64,000 nt of DNA, taken from positions 46,490 through 110,489 of the IMG/VR virus record IMGVR_UViG_3300042569_002782, one strand, 5' to 3'. The position numbers and the translations under genes were made by a program. Each line of letters begins with the position of its first letter. Positions within the stretch are counted from its first letter, which is position 1. Below, one piece after another: positions 51,274 through 60,266 of this stretch. The stretch is from a virus. The notes under the pieces are model-generated. The model did no database searches and was not told the DNA's origin. It worked only from the letters and a program-made list of their open reading frames with translations.

Positions 51274-51991
51274 TTCTTTTTCGTTAGGCTCTCTTGTTCT
51301 TCGGCATATTTTTTATTAACTTCAATCATGGCTCTAATTTTACTCATAGGTTGAGTTTCCAACCAATCGATAGATGAATCCCACCGTTGTTTGCATAAAT
51401 GGAACGCGACTTCAAGCCAATTTTCCACTGACAGGATATTCTCTTGGAAGATAGTCGTCACTGCCCAGTCAATTAATACTTTGAAAATTTTAGACGGGGT
51501 TTCATCGATGGCGTCGGTATTTAAGATCACCCTTAGAAGAAGCGGCAGGAAGCTCTTCTCACCATTTCTGAGGATTTGTGCCTTATAGAAGTCTTTGGGG
51601 GTTATCTCCCTAAGGTGAAATGGCCCCCACCCGTCTATAGTTACAAGATATGAAAAGTCATCTTGATCCTCAATTAAGATTTTGGGTCAACTACAACTTC
51701 CCCCATTGCCTTGCCGACTAACTCACTGATTTTTTTGATGTCTGAAAGACGGAGATCAGCAATTTCGTCAAAGGAAATTTTATCCTCACCGATTGTTAAT
51801 CGTTCGGCCAATAGAAAGCTTTGCTTGGCTTGTTTGAATTCACCAAGTTCTTCTTCTAGGTAAATTAAATCCCTGCCGGTCATTTCCCTAATTGTGAGGG
51901 TTCGGCCGTCAGACAAAGTTTCACTATAAGTCTCAAGCCCAGTGACTGGTGTAGCCTTTACTGTGGTGGTTTCGTTGGATACGGTTCGCAT
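51270..51991 (-). CDS. Tail assembly chaperone long form (GT-type) made by -1 frameshift, about 240 aa
   Basis: The G frame runs from 51991 to GAC CCA AAA TCT TAA, and the heptamer C CCA AAA (51686-51680) fits X XXY YYZ. After a -1 slip the reading continues ILIEDQDDFSYLVTIDGWGP, with no stop until 51270, ending EEQESLTKKK. Before that frame there is no ATG, and the ORF-internal GTG is too far downstream. G/GT pairs of this kind chaperone the tape measure and tail tube in lambda-, Mu- and P2-like phages. The region with sheath and tail genes fits. Confidence 0.85.
51674..51991 (-). CDS. Tail assembly chaperone short form (G-type), 105 aa
   Basis: MRTVSNETTTVKATPVTGLE, then LTIREMTGRDLIYLEEELGE, and SFDEIADLRLSDIKKISELV resemble gpG-type chaperones, with an N-terminal beta region and C-terminal helices. 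It ends with VVVDPKS just after a slippery heptamer, so most ribosomes stop here and a fraction continue into the long form. It overlaps the previous frame by 34 nt. Confidence 0.78.
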   Translation of the reverse strand: MRTVSNETTTVKATPVTGLETYSETLSDGRTLTIREMTGRDLIYLEEELGEFKQAKQSFLLAERLTIGEDKISFDEIADLRLSDIKKISELVGKAMGEVVVDPKS

Positions 51992-52474
51992 TTGGTTTTT
52001 ATTGAGGGATACTCAGTGAGTTTTACCCTACTTGCCACCAGATGCCTTTCCAATTCTGCATCACCTTTCCCAGCAGGAAGTTTGAGATATAGATGGTTAG
52101 CTGTCTGCCAGCTTTTTTCAGCCCCATCTAAATCCCCCATATCGACCCTATCGCCAACATCATCGATCCAACTACGGATAACTTCTTTGCGAAACTGTGG
52201 GTCTAAGGGTAGCGGAAATGGCATGTTGCTGTTTGGGTTGGGACGTAGTAACTTCCACGGGCTTAGTGCCCAATAGTCAGAGGGCCTTAAGCATTTGGAC
52301 AACTTGATCTTCGGAATAGTAAAGAGCATTGTAAGCGCAATCAACTGAAGAAGGGATAAATTTATCTTTTTTATCGAAGGGTTGTGGCATATAGAAAGTA
52401 CCGAGGGATCCGGGATGCGCAATAACGGTGGCAGAAACAGCGCGATTCTTTTTCAGTTTTGGTTGTGTTGACAT
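51958..52474 (-). CDS. Hypothetical protein, two frames joined by a possible +1 shift
   Basis: The first frame (52474-52277) reads MSTQPKLKKNRAVSATVIAH ... SEDQVVQMLKAL and stops. A second frame (open from about 52300 to 51958) reads RPSDYWALSPWKLLRPNP, FRKEVIRSWIDDVGDRVDMG and LKLPAGKGDAELERHLVASR. A +1 shift near CTT AAG GCC (about 52286-52293) gives a single protein of about 171 residues. The second frame has no good start of its own except a TTG, or an ATG inside it at 52224. Function unknown; alternatively two genes. Confidence 0.5.
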
Positions 52475-52515
52475 GGTGTTTTGGTAATTAGTTTGGATTA
52501 AACGTGAGTTGAAGG

Positions 52516-55461
52516 TTAAATGAGACCCTTCCGGATTGAATCATACCGGAAAGTCAACTTATTGACAGCACCCAATTCAAATAGTTGGGTCATTGAGTAT
52601 TCAACCCCGGGTGGTTCATCACCCCCGGACTGATTGGATGGAGTTACCGTATTCTCTTTTGGGGACTTCCGGAGCCTGTCATCAATAGCAACCGAGGAGA
52701 AGAACGCTCGGCTCAATGGTAATTCGGGTATTTCCATCGCATAGTGGAATAAACACCAAGTGAAAAGGTGGGCAATCTGGAATAACACGGCAAACTGCTC
52801 TGCGTATTTTTCCGGTGTCATGAAATGCAGTTCATCATGGATGCTAATTATGAATCGGTAGGGGATCTTAAACTCTTCAGCCAGCCATGCCACGGCAGTT
52901 AGGGTGATAGACAAGATTTCAGACCCAGACGCTTGAATTGCCCAATTTGTCCTACCTGTTTTAAAATCATTGCCGACTGCAGAGGGCATCATGGCCGTTG
53001 ATATTTTTGTACCCAGACAAGGTAACCGGGGTGTACCCGGCCCCATGGAAATTCTTTCCATCATATTGAATGCGCCTGAGTCTGACCCACCTTCGTATTT
53101 ACCGAACCTTAAGACCCCCTTCTTAGACGCAATAGCTTTAAGAGCAAAAGTCTTGACTGCATCCTCATCTTTATTGGGGAAGGTCATCCTGATGGGGTTA
53201 CTAAGGGCTCTGACGCTCCCGCCGTACAAAGTAGCAAATCCTACAATCTTGGCCAGGTCCCTCGTTATTTTGAGCATAGTGTCCTTTTCCTTATCAATTG
53301 GGGACACCCAGTAGCCATCACGGGGATGGCAATCATCGCTGTCTTCAGGTTTTTGCTCATATTTATAGCAGATCCCCAGGGTCTTATCCCAAATTAGACC
53401 TTCATACAGCTCGGGAAAGATGGCTCGGGCCAATGCAGTGTGAGGATCAGTGCCATTCTCTTTAGAACCCGAAAGCACATTGTATCCCATGGGCGAACAC
53501 CCAATGAAACCACCCTCCCATTTATCACTATAGATAGACGCAATCTGCATCTCTTGGCCGTCATAGTCCGCACTAATGATTTTCCACCCCTCAGGGGCCT
53601 GAACACGGGTCTTAAGCTCGGTTCCGATGCGCCAGCTCTTGGTAGAGCACATGGTGGCCATAAGGCTCTCTACGACCCTCCGGGTGACGGTTCCGTGGCA
53701 GATGATCTCTGGAAGGGTAACGAGGTTAGGTTTCCCTAAGGGGTTGGTGGCCCCCATGACAATACGGCTTTTAACCCGGCTGCGAACTGATGTCCAAAAA
53801 CTAATGGCATTGGCGATTTCTAGCGCCCTTTTTGCCTCCGGTAAGTCACTACTTAGTCTTCCAACTTCCATGTGAGTAACGAACTCTTTTGAGAATAGTC
53901 CGCCTACGTTTTCCCCAGGTTTCTTAGGGTGTGGGATTCTATCCAGGGTGCCTTCCCCCGTAGTAAAACACCAACCTTGTCCATCTTCCCAAACGATAGG
54001 GGTGCCTTCCCATTTTAGTTTCAGTAGGAAATGCGATAGTTTGCTTTTAACGCCAATCTCCTTATCAGGGTCCTTCTTATAGGGCCTCATCCAAGTGGGG
54101 ATCCATGCGTAGACACCCTTAATAGACTTCACTTCCCAATCTAATTGGCGAATCCATGGGTCTTTTGATACCCATTTGCTTGCCTCTTTGACCCCGATTT
54201 CCTTTGTTTCGTGGCTGTCTACTATTTCCTTCCATGAATTGAAAGTATCCCATAGCAAAGTCTTACAAAGACCGGTCATTTCCTGGTTATGGCTGTTATA
54301 GACTTCCTCAGCCCCTTGCACCCATTCAAACCAGTTGTCCACTAACGGCACCACAGACCCATTCAGATGGTAATGCCCGCAAAGCCCCACCATTGATGGT
54401 GTGCTATCAAGGTATTTTGGCCATAGAGCCTGGAATAATTCCGAAGTATAATAAGCGTCCTTAATGGCATAATCGACTGTTTCAGCTAGTACCTTATTGA
54501 TTTCGGAAAGCGTATCAGCGGTAACAAAAATGTTCCTAATTTCCTTGTCGGAATCTGATAATGGCTTTACATCGCCATCGTCAAAGAAAAATTCCTTTGC
54601 CCGTTGAACATGAAAGTTGTATGTTTTAACTAGGGAGTTTGTGCTCCCCCTGTCAAGCCATTCTGGGGAGTACTTGAGTTTCCGCTTCTCCTCATCATCA
54701 AGCAGATCAAAGTCCTTTTCAGCCAGGGCATAAAGCCACCTTTGGCCTGATGCTAATCCTGATACGCCAACGTGGGCTGATAGGGTGTCAAAGTAGAAAT
54801 TTTCCGGTTTGGTAAAATCTAGTGAATAACCCTCTTGGGCCCTCACACGGTCATAGGATATATTATGGCCAATAACAAGCCTATCAGTTCCAATTGGAAT
54901 AAGTTTAAATTGATCCCAATCATTTTGGGGAATATCAAGGTTAACAAGCTCGGCGGCTAACCAAATATAGGCGGCCCTATCACTTAGAGCAGTTCCAATA
55001 ATAGGAAAGGCCCCACCTTTAACGAAAGTTTCCGTGTCAAATGTAAATACTTTTTCTTCGGGGTAGGGTACTTCCCTAGTTTGCCACTGTTTGTCAGGGC
55101 CATCGCCGATAAGCTCATACCGCGTCCACCCCGATTGGAATACTAAATCGGTGATTGACGGAATCTTTGGTAGGGTGCATTTGGCAAATTTATTGCCTAG
55201 TTCCTTGTAGCGTCCAACTTGATTTTCTGCAATCTTTTCAAAGTGGTCGCGGATATTGTTGGCCTTTAGGCTAGGCAGGGGGACTGGCCCATCATAGATG
55301 CTTTCGGGATAATCAACTGGGGTCTCAATCCCAAATTTCCTCAAAAGGGAAACGGCCTGATCCTTTTGCTTGCTATTCATTTCGGGCCTGTAATCAGATC
55401 CAAAAATCTTTAGGTGCAAGTCATCGGACAAGACCGGGTAGCCAAGGGCAGTAGTTTTCAT
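52516..55461 (-). CDS. DNA polymerase, family A, Pol-gamma-like, 981 aa
   Basis: An exonuclease-type region shows VFTFDTETFVKGG and RLVIGHNISYDRVRAQEG. The polymerase motifs are WKIISADYDGQEMQIAS (motif A), DLAKIVGFATLYGGSVRAL (motif B, with K and YGG) and FIISIHDELHFMTPE (motif C, HDE). The insertion between exonuclease and palm and the GQEMQIA/HDEL pattern look like mitochondrial Pol-gamma-type enzymes rather than bacterial Pol I. It copies the phage genome, with proofreading if the exonuclease is active. Confidence 0.85.
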   Translation of the reverse strand: MKTTALGYPVLSDDLHLKIFGSDYRPEMNSKQKDQAVSLLRKFGIETPVDYPESIYDGPVPLPSLKANNIRDHFEKIAENQVGRYKELGNKFAKCTLPKIPSITDLVFQSGWTRYELIGDGPDKQWQTREVPYPEEKVFTFDTETFVKGGAFPIIGTALSDRAAYIWLAAELVNLDIPQNDWDQFKLIPIGTDRLVIGHNISYDRVRAQEGYSLDFTKPENFYFDTLSAHVGVSGLASGQRWLYALAEKDFDLLDDEEKRKLKYSPEWLDRGSTNSLVKTYNFHVQRAKEFFFDDGDVKPLSDSDKEIRNIFVTADTLSEINKVLAETVDYAIKDAYYTSELFQALWPKYLDSTPSMVGLCGHYHLNGSVVPLVDNWFEWVQGAEEVYNSHNQEMTGLCKTLLWDTFNSWKEIVDSHETKEIGVKEASKWVSKDPWIRQLDWEVKSIKGVYAWIPTWMRPYKKDPDKEIGVKSKLSHFLLKLKWEGTPIVWEDGQGWCFTTGEGTLDRIPHPKKPGENVGGLFSKEFVTHMEVGRLSSDLPEAKRALEIANAISFWTSVRSRVKSRIVMGATNPLGKPNLVTLPEIICHGTVTRRVVESLMATMCSTKSWRIGTELKTRVQAPEGWKIISADYDGQEMQIASIYSDKWEGGFIGCSPMGYNVLSGSKENGTDPHTALARAIFPELYEGLIWDKTLGICYKYEQKPEDSDDCHPRDGYWVSPIDKEKDTMLKITRDLAKIVGFATLYGGSVRALSNPIRMTFPNKDEDAVKTFALKAIASKKGVLRFGKYEGGSDSGAFNMMERISMGPGTPRLPCLGTKISTAMMPSAVGNDFKTGRTNWAIQASGSEILSITLTAVAWLAEEFKIPYRFIISIHDELHFMTPEKYAEQFAVLFQIAHLFTWCLFHYAMEIPELPLSRAFFSSVAIDDRLRKSPKENTVTPSNQSGGDEPPGVEYSMTQLFELGAVNKLTFRYDSIRKGLI

Positions 55462-55529
55462 CGGCGTTAGGTTGATATGACTGTGGGTTATTTGACTGTG
55501 GGCTATGCGGCTATTTGACTATTCAGCCA

Positions 55530-55853
55530 TTAGGACACTGAGTCCAAAGGTGGTGGCACTAGGCTGTCGGCAACTGGGGAAAGGATTGCGCTGAAACCAT
55601 CGCCAAATATACGTTTTGAAGGCTGCGCCCATCGTGGTTGGTTTTCTGACCAGCTATGGACATAGTAGCTGAATGTGACGGGTCTACCGAGAGTGTCGCT
55701 CGGGGCATTGCCTGATGTGCCCAAGAAGTAACCGGAGTAAAGGTTGCTCCACCCCATGTAAGGCTTGGCTATGATGTTGCCGTATTCACTTACTGACTCC
55801 TCCCCAATAATGTCAGCTACGGCTTTCGCCATTACTACTGTAAGTGGTACCAT
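55530..55853 (-). CDS. Small hypothetical protein, 107 aa
   Basis: I keep the ATG at 55853 because GAGAGGAAGA lies just before it; an ATG at 55832 (MAKAVADIIG) would avoid overlap with the upstream gene. The sequence has two short hydrophobic stretches and an aromatic middle (YMGWSNLYSGYFLGTSG). No family known. It lies between the coiled-coil gene and the polymerase. Confidence 0.5.
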   Translation of the reverse strand: MVPLTVVMAKAVADIIGEESVSEYGNIIAKPYMGWSNLYSGYFLGTSGNAPSDTLGRPVTFSYYVHSWSENQPRWAQPSKRIFGDGFSAILSPVADSLVPPPLDSVS

Positions 55854-56761
55854 TCTTCCTCTCTTTCAATTTCTTCAATTTTACCCCTTACCCAAGTTGA
55901 TTCCGTATCATCATCTAGGTCACCATCTAGTTGGAAATTAATTGATTGATTTAGTTTTTGAAAACTTACTTCAAAATCCTGAAGACCTGAACTTATGTAA
56001 ACATCTTTTCTATTTCTCTTGTAGATGTCAAATACGTCATCAATTTTTGAAAATTCATGGGGGCGGCATTCCGGGTGCTGCTGCCACTTTCTCATTTCGA
56101 AGAATGAAAATGGCTCATCGATTTCCCATGATTTATCTTTACCTTCGAAAAGTCTAATAAGGGCGTCCCTCTTCCACCAATTGCTTACTCTGTCAATATA
56201 ATACTCCCATGCAGTTTCGTCAGTCAAGTAAGTATCACAATCTTTACGGATTGACTCAAGTTCTTTTTTACCGTCGTTTATGACATCCATGGTAGCTTCA
56301 GGGAGCACACCAAATAGGTACTCAGGGCGGCACTCATTGATGCGTTCATACACACTGGGAAACAAAACCGAGTAGCACATTAGCTTATAGTCGTCAGAAT
56401 CTCCACAAATTAAATCTAAGATAGTTTCAAAGATTGATATTGACGTTGCGATTTGCTTTTCCAGGTCTGGCTCGTGCTCTTCTTCCCGGTCTGGCAGTCC
56501 TCTTTCACTTCTAAGATCACGAATTTCACTCATCAACCCCTCAATATCAAGCTTTAGCTTCTTGTTTTCCCTACCCATTTCTCTTTCTAGCCGTGCCTTG
56601 TAAGCCTCCACTTCGTAGAATAGGTTTGTAACTTTTTCTTTTAGATAATCAAGAGATAATGCCGTCTTATTATCTAGTTGGGTGCGAGCATTAAAGTCTT
56701 TTTCAACACTGCGGATACTGGAGAGAACGCTGGTTTTTAATTTGAGAATCGAATCGTTCAC
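55835..56761 (-). CDS. Coiled-coil protein of the replication region, 308 aa
   Basis: Residues about 20-100 are strongly coiled coil (YLKEKVTNLFYEVEAYKARL, EMGRENKKLKLDIEGL, MSEIRDLRSERG). The C-terminal 200 residues look globular, with several tryptophans (AWEYYIDRVSNWWKRDAL). No catalytic motif. Adjacent to polymerase and topoisomerase genes, so a replication accessory role is possible. No family recognised. Confidence 0.6.
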   Translation of the reverse strand: MNDSILKLKTSVLSSIRSVEKDFNARTQLDNKTALSLDYLKEKVTNLFYEVEAYKARLEREMGRENKKLKLDIEGLMSEIRDLRSERGLPDREEEHEPDLEKQIATSISIFETILDLICGDSDDYKLMCYSVLFPSVYERINECRPEYLFGVLPEATMDVINDGKKELESIRKDCDTYLTDETAWEYYIDRVSNWWKRDALIRLFEGKDKSWEIDEPFSFFEMRKWQQHPECRPHEFSKIDDVFDIYKRNRKDVYISSGLQDFEVSFQKLNQSINFQLDGDLDDDTESTWVRGKIEEIEREEEWYHLQ

Positions 56762-56762
56762 G

Positions 56763-57332
56763 TTAAATTGGTTTGATGGTTGCTTTTAGTTTGTTTTCTG
56801 GTTCTCCGGGTTCAGTTGTATCTGATGGCCGGATTATGAAGCTGAATTTCTTTTCAGGGTCTGATAGCAGATGAAAATCACCCATAAAATGTTTGCCTTC
56901 AGAAGATAACAAAAATGAATTACCCGGTGTCGGCGGAGAACACAAGGCAATGTCACCTTCTAAATCGGGGTCAGCCTCTTCGATGGCTATTACTAATTCC
57001 CTGTAAATGGCGGAGGTCTTGGCTAGATCCTCATCAGTGGTTATTTCAGCCCTGACTTCATCCTGTACGGCCTCTAAGCGAGATTCTAGGCCAGTGTCAA
57101 GCTGGATGGTGAAGATAGCTCCGTCATTTTCCGACTCAAACATGACTTCTTCAGGTTCAAATTCACAGTCTTCGGGCTCTTGATCTGTGAAATCAAACTC
57201 CAGAAGCGAGTAGAAAGCTTCTTTAAGTGTGTCACCGTCTGGGCCACCTAGGTAGTTGGCTATGGCATAGAAGATTTTGGGGTTTGCTAACAATCTGGAG
57301 ACAGGGTATACAATTGACATAGTTCGGTCCAT
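56763..57332 (-). CDS. Acidic hypothetical protein, 189 aa
   Basis: MDRTMSIVYPVSRLLANPKI, then a strongly acidic core (TDQEPEDCEFEPEEVMFESE) and a beta-rich C-terminus. No motif recognised. It ends one base before the coiled-coil gene, so they are likely co-translated. A GGGTAAAA copy lies 47 nt before its start. Confidence 0.6.
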   Translation of the reverse strand: MDRTMSIVYPVSRLLANPKIFYAIANYLGGPDGDTLKEAFYSLLEFDFTDQEPEDCEFEPEEVMFESENDGAIFTIQLDTGLESRLEAVQDEVRAEITTDEDLAKTSAIYRELVIAIEEADPDLEGDIALCSPPTPGNSFLLSSEGKHFMGDFHLLSDPEKKFSFIIRPSDTTEPGEPENKLKATIKPI

Positions 57333-57379
57333 CTACTCTTAGTATAGCAGGGAGGCCCCGTAAGTAAACCCCCCTTGTG

Positions 57380-57387
57380 TTTTACCC
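57380..57387 (-). promoter_or_regulatory. GGGTAAAA motif before 57332 gene
   Basis: CAGGGTAAAACAC lies in the 91-nt gap after the topoisomerase gene, ending 47 nt before the ATG at 57332. It is the most upstream copy I see; none was noticed among genes to its right. Confidence 0.4.
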
Positions 57388-57423
57388 TGATTTTTAGGGG
57401 GAAAGTGTTGCATTTAGATTTTT

Positions 57424-59478
57424 TCAAGAGATTGAAGGGAGTTTAATTTCAGTTAAGTTCGCAATTTTAGCCCCTTTCGCACCAGGTTTCCCTAGCTTTA
57501 TGGAAAGGTCAATTTTTGCTGGTTTTTTCTTTGTCGATACCCACTCGATGGTAAATGGTTTCTCCCCAAAATACATAAAGACGGCCCCTTCCGGCAACCA
57601 TTGTTTGCCTGTACTTGTGGTTCTACACAGGGTTTCACCATCCATGGCCATAGCCCTTAGTTGACCATCAACCATGAATACAGCCAGGTATTTGCGTCCC
57701 GAGACGTATGCTTCCGGTTTTGCAAGCACCACAGGTGAATACCCTGTGGAAATTACACCCTTATAGGAAGCAGGCACCTTCTTTAGCATTCCGTCCTCGC
57801 ACACTAGGATTAGCTTGTCGGTAGACCCCATGGCCAGGCAACCCTTGGGACCCTTAGATTGCTCGACGGTACCTTTCTTCATGTCGATTTTCAGGAAGCG
57901 CGGTTTTGCTATCAGGGTAGTGGCTGAGGTGGCAGATTCCCCATTGTCTACTCTAGGGCGAGTTACCGTAGAAACCGGAACATCAATTAAAGGGCTCCTG
58001 CGGGGAACCCCATATTGCTTGTTAATCCTAGCGAGTTCCTCCAACATGTATGTCTTTCGAGCACTGACATTATCGGCTTCGTCCCCCACCAAAGACCCGA
58101 GCCTTTCAATGTCAGCCAGTAGTTCATTCTTTTCGCATACCATCGAATCAAAGTCTAGGCCTGTTAATTGCCGCAACCTCATTTCTAAAATGGCATCAGC
58201 TTGTTGTTCGGTGAATTTAAGCGGCGGTGACATTAGGGATTGCTTGGCTTCAGATTTGTCATTTGCGGCACGAATGCGTTTAATGACTAGGTCCATCCGG
58301 TCAATCGCCTTTAGGAGGCCATCAACGATGTGTAATCTTTTGTTTTTTGCCTCCAGTTCATGTTCAAATTTAACATCAAGCCGACCCAACCTCCATTGGA
58401 CCCATCGTTGGATAATTTGGACCGGTGATAACTCAACGGGCTTAAACCCATCGATAACCAAGGTTTTAGCCGAGTATTTGCAATCAAGGTCCGTATATGT
58501 GTATAGCAACTGCTTTACCAAATTAATATCAGCACCAGGTTTGAGGACCACCACCAGCCTATCCCCACTAATATCACTTTCATCTGTGATCTCGGCTATC
58601 CCCTCAATACGTCCTTTTTCTAACTCACTCTTGATCTGCTCACCAAGTTTCTCTGGATTGGTGCCAGGTGGCAAACAAGTGAAAGTCAAGGTGGATCGAT
58701 CCCTTGATTTTCCGCCCCTTTTCTGAATACCGGACTCAACACGGGCCATACAGCGTATGCCCCCGATTCCAGTACGGGTATAAGCATCTAGTTGCTCGTC
58801 TTGGACGATTTGGGTGCCAGTTGGGAAATCGGGAATTAGAGATAGGCTGGCTTTTTTTATATTATCAAGGTGGGCCTTTTCGGTAGGGGCATCCTTGCAA
58901 ATTAACTTAATGGCTTCTACGATAGAACGTAAGCTGTGGGGAGCCAAACGGGTAGCAAAACCCACGGCAATTCCTGAGTCACCGTTTAGCAAAACGGTTG
59001 GCAAAGAAGTATTAAACCTGATGGCCTCCCGCTTACTGCCATCATAGTTTGATTTAGTTTCCCACACTTCCCGGTCTTGTAAAAGAAGTTCCACTGCGGA
59101 AATTCGTAGTCTATTTTCTAGGTACCTTTCTGCTGAGGGGGAGTCAACTGTGCTTCCAATATTTCCATGACAATCAATCCAAGGGACATTATTGTTCCAG
59201 GGGGTAGCCATGTTAATCAGGGCCCCGTATGCAGAGCCATGGGGATGGTAATAGGCACTAGTTAGGCCCGTAGTTCGGGCACACTTTACATACGGTTTAT
59301 TCGGAAGCAATCCCTCTTCAATCATCGTCTGAAGGATGCGTCTTTGAACTGCCTTTAACCCATCGTAAATGTCCGGTATCGATCTCCCGATAAGCACGGC
59401 CATACTGTAGCTCAAATAGTCTTCCTTGAGCTGATCGACGAGATTGACTTCTGTGATTTTTGGCCTAGTTTTAGTCAT
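57424..59478 (-). CDS. Type IIA topoisomerase subunit A (ParC/GyrA-like), 684 aa
   Basis: N-terminal block LKEDYLSYSMAVLIGRSIPD, IYDGLKAVQRRILQTM; winged-helix region ARTTGLTSAYYHPHGSAYGA; DCHGNIGSTVDSPSAERYLE, where the Y in AERYLE is the DNA-linking tyrosine of the family. The C-terminal part is only a partial pinwheel (PRFLKIDMKKGTVEQ, LAVFMVDGQLRAMAM). At 684 residues it is shorter than bacterial GyrA or ParC. No B subunit is in the window. It rel. cuts both DNA strands during replication. The next gene starts inside its first bases. Confidence 0.85.
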   Translation of the reverse strand: MTKTRPKITEVNLVDQLKEDYLSYSMAVLIGRSIPDIYDGLKAVQRRILQTMIEEGLLPNKPYVKCARTTGLTSAYYHPHGSAYGALINMATPWNNNVPWIDCHGNIGSTVDSPSAERYLENRLRISAVELLLQDREVWETKSNYDGSKREAIRFNTSLPTVLLNGDSGIAVGFATRLAPHSLRSIVEAIKLICKDAPTEKAHLDNIKKASLSLIPDFPTGTQIVQDEQLDAYTRTGIGGIRCMARVESGIQKRGGKSRDRSTLTFTCLPPGTNPEKLGEQIKSELEKGRIEGIAEITDESDISGDRLVVVLKPGADINLVKQLLYTYTDLDCKYSAKTLVIDGFKPVELSPVQIIQRWVQWRLGRLDVKFEHELEAKNKRLHIVDGLLKAIDRMDLVIKRIRAANDKSEAKQSLMSPPLKFTEQQADAILEMRLRQLTGLDFDSMVCEKNELLADIERLGSLVGDEADNVSARKTYMLEELARINKQYGVPRRSPLIDVPVSTVTRPRVDNGESATSATTLIAKPRFLKIDMKKGTVEQSKGPKGCLAMGSTDKLILVCEDGMLKKVPASYKGVISTGYSPVVLAKPEAYVSGRKYLAVFMVDGQLRAMAMDGETLCRTTSTGKQWLPEGAVFMYFGEKPFTIEWVSTKKKPAKIDLSIKLGKPGAKGAKIANLTEIKLPSIS

Positions 59479-60259
59479 TAGTAATTTCTTCCCTTAGCGA
59501 GGGATCAATGCCCCTAGCAGTTTGATATAGAGTGAGGGGACCAGGTGTTGATATTTTCCCAGTCACTAAGCAGCGTACACGCCTAGAATTAATTTTTTTA
59601 GCCATTTCAGAAAAATGCAGGGGATTCTTGGCCAATGTCACACGCGCTGATCGCCTAGCATGATTGCTAAAAAACTCAGGGTCTTTGCTTAGTTTAGTTT
59701 GATTAGCTTTTTCACATGCTTGTTTCCTCTTTTCTGGAGTCATGGCCTTTTTCATCGCCAAATACCTACTTTCTTTTTCTTCAGGGGATAACTTGGCCAT
59801 CGCCGCTCGACCCCCTGCTTGTTTCTGCTCCTGGGTTTGACTAAGTGCCCCCTTTCTAGAAAACTCTGCTTTTTCTTCAGGGGATAACTTGGCCATCGCC
59901 GCTCGACCCCCTGCTTGTTTATGCTCCCGGGTTTCTTCTCTGGGGAGACCGTTCCATCTAATTATTGCGGGAATGGCTTTTACCTTCATCCACTTTCGCC
60001 AAAGAGATAAAATCTCCCCCTCAAGGTAAGATTTCTCCCAACCCCAAATACAAGGGTGGTTACACTCCTCTGACTGCAAAACACCTTGAATAGCGTGGTG
60101 CTCTTTGAGCAGAAGAACGGTATTACTTCCCCCTAGGCATTTTGGGACGGGGTAATGACATGACTCCCAATCCCCATGGCAAGAATTACCAGGTTCCAGC
60201 CGATTGTCAAAATAGTAGTCTTCGCACCACCTTACAAATTGCTCCTGAGTCGGCATCAT
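59471..60259 (-). CDS. Freestanding HNH endonuclease with NUMOD-like repeats, 262 aa
   Basis: I use the ATG at 60259 (MMPTQEQFVRWCEDYYFDNR), just after the kinase stop, not an upstream codon within that gene. The HNH domain reads SCHYPVPKCLGGSNTVLLLK then EHHAIQGVL. Two nearly identical repeats follow, KQAGGRAAMAKLSPEEK, then further helices (NHARRSARVTLAKNPLHFSE). The last part RRVRCLVTGKISTPGPLTLY resembles a DNA-binding end. Such enzymes spread by homing next to replication genes. It is not inside an intron as far as I can see. Confidence 0.75.
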   Translation of the reverse strand: MMPTQEQFVRWCEDYYFDNRLEPGNSCHGDWESCHYPVPKCLGGSNTVLLLKEHHAIQGVLQSEECNHPCIWGWEKSYLEGEILSLWRKWMKVKAIPAIIRWNGLPREETREHKQAGGRAAMAKLSPEEKAEFSRKGALSQTQEQKQAGGRAAMAKLSPEEKESRYLAMKKAMTPEKRKQACEKANQTKLSKDPEFFSNHARRSARVTLAKNPLHFSEMAKKINSRRVRCLVTGKISTPGPLTLYQTARGIDPSLREEITND

Positions 60260-60266
60260 TTTAGCA

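Noticed and set aside
52223-52474. Two independent genes here with a TTG or internal ATG start
   Set aside because: Not excluded, but the second frame has no ribosome site and the +1 join fits the pattern seen at four other places, so I list one interrupted gene with low confidence.
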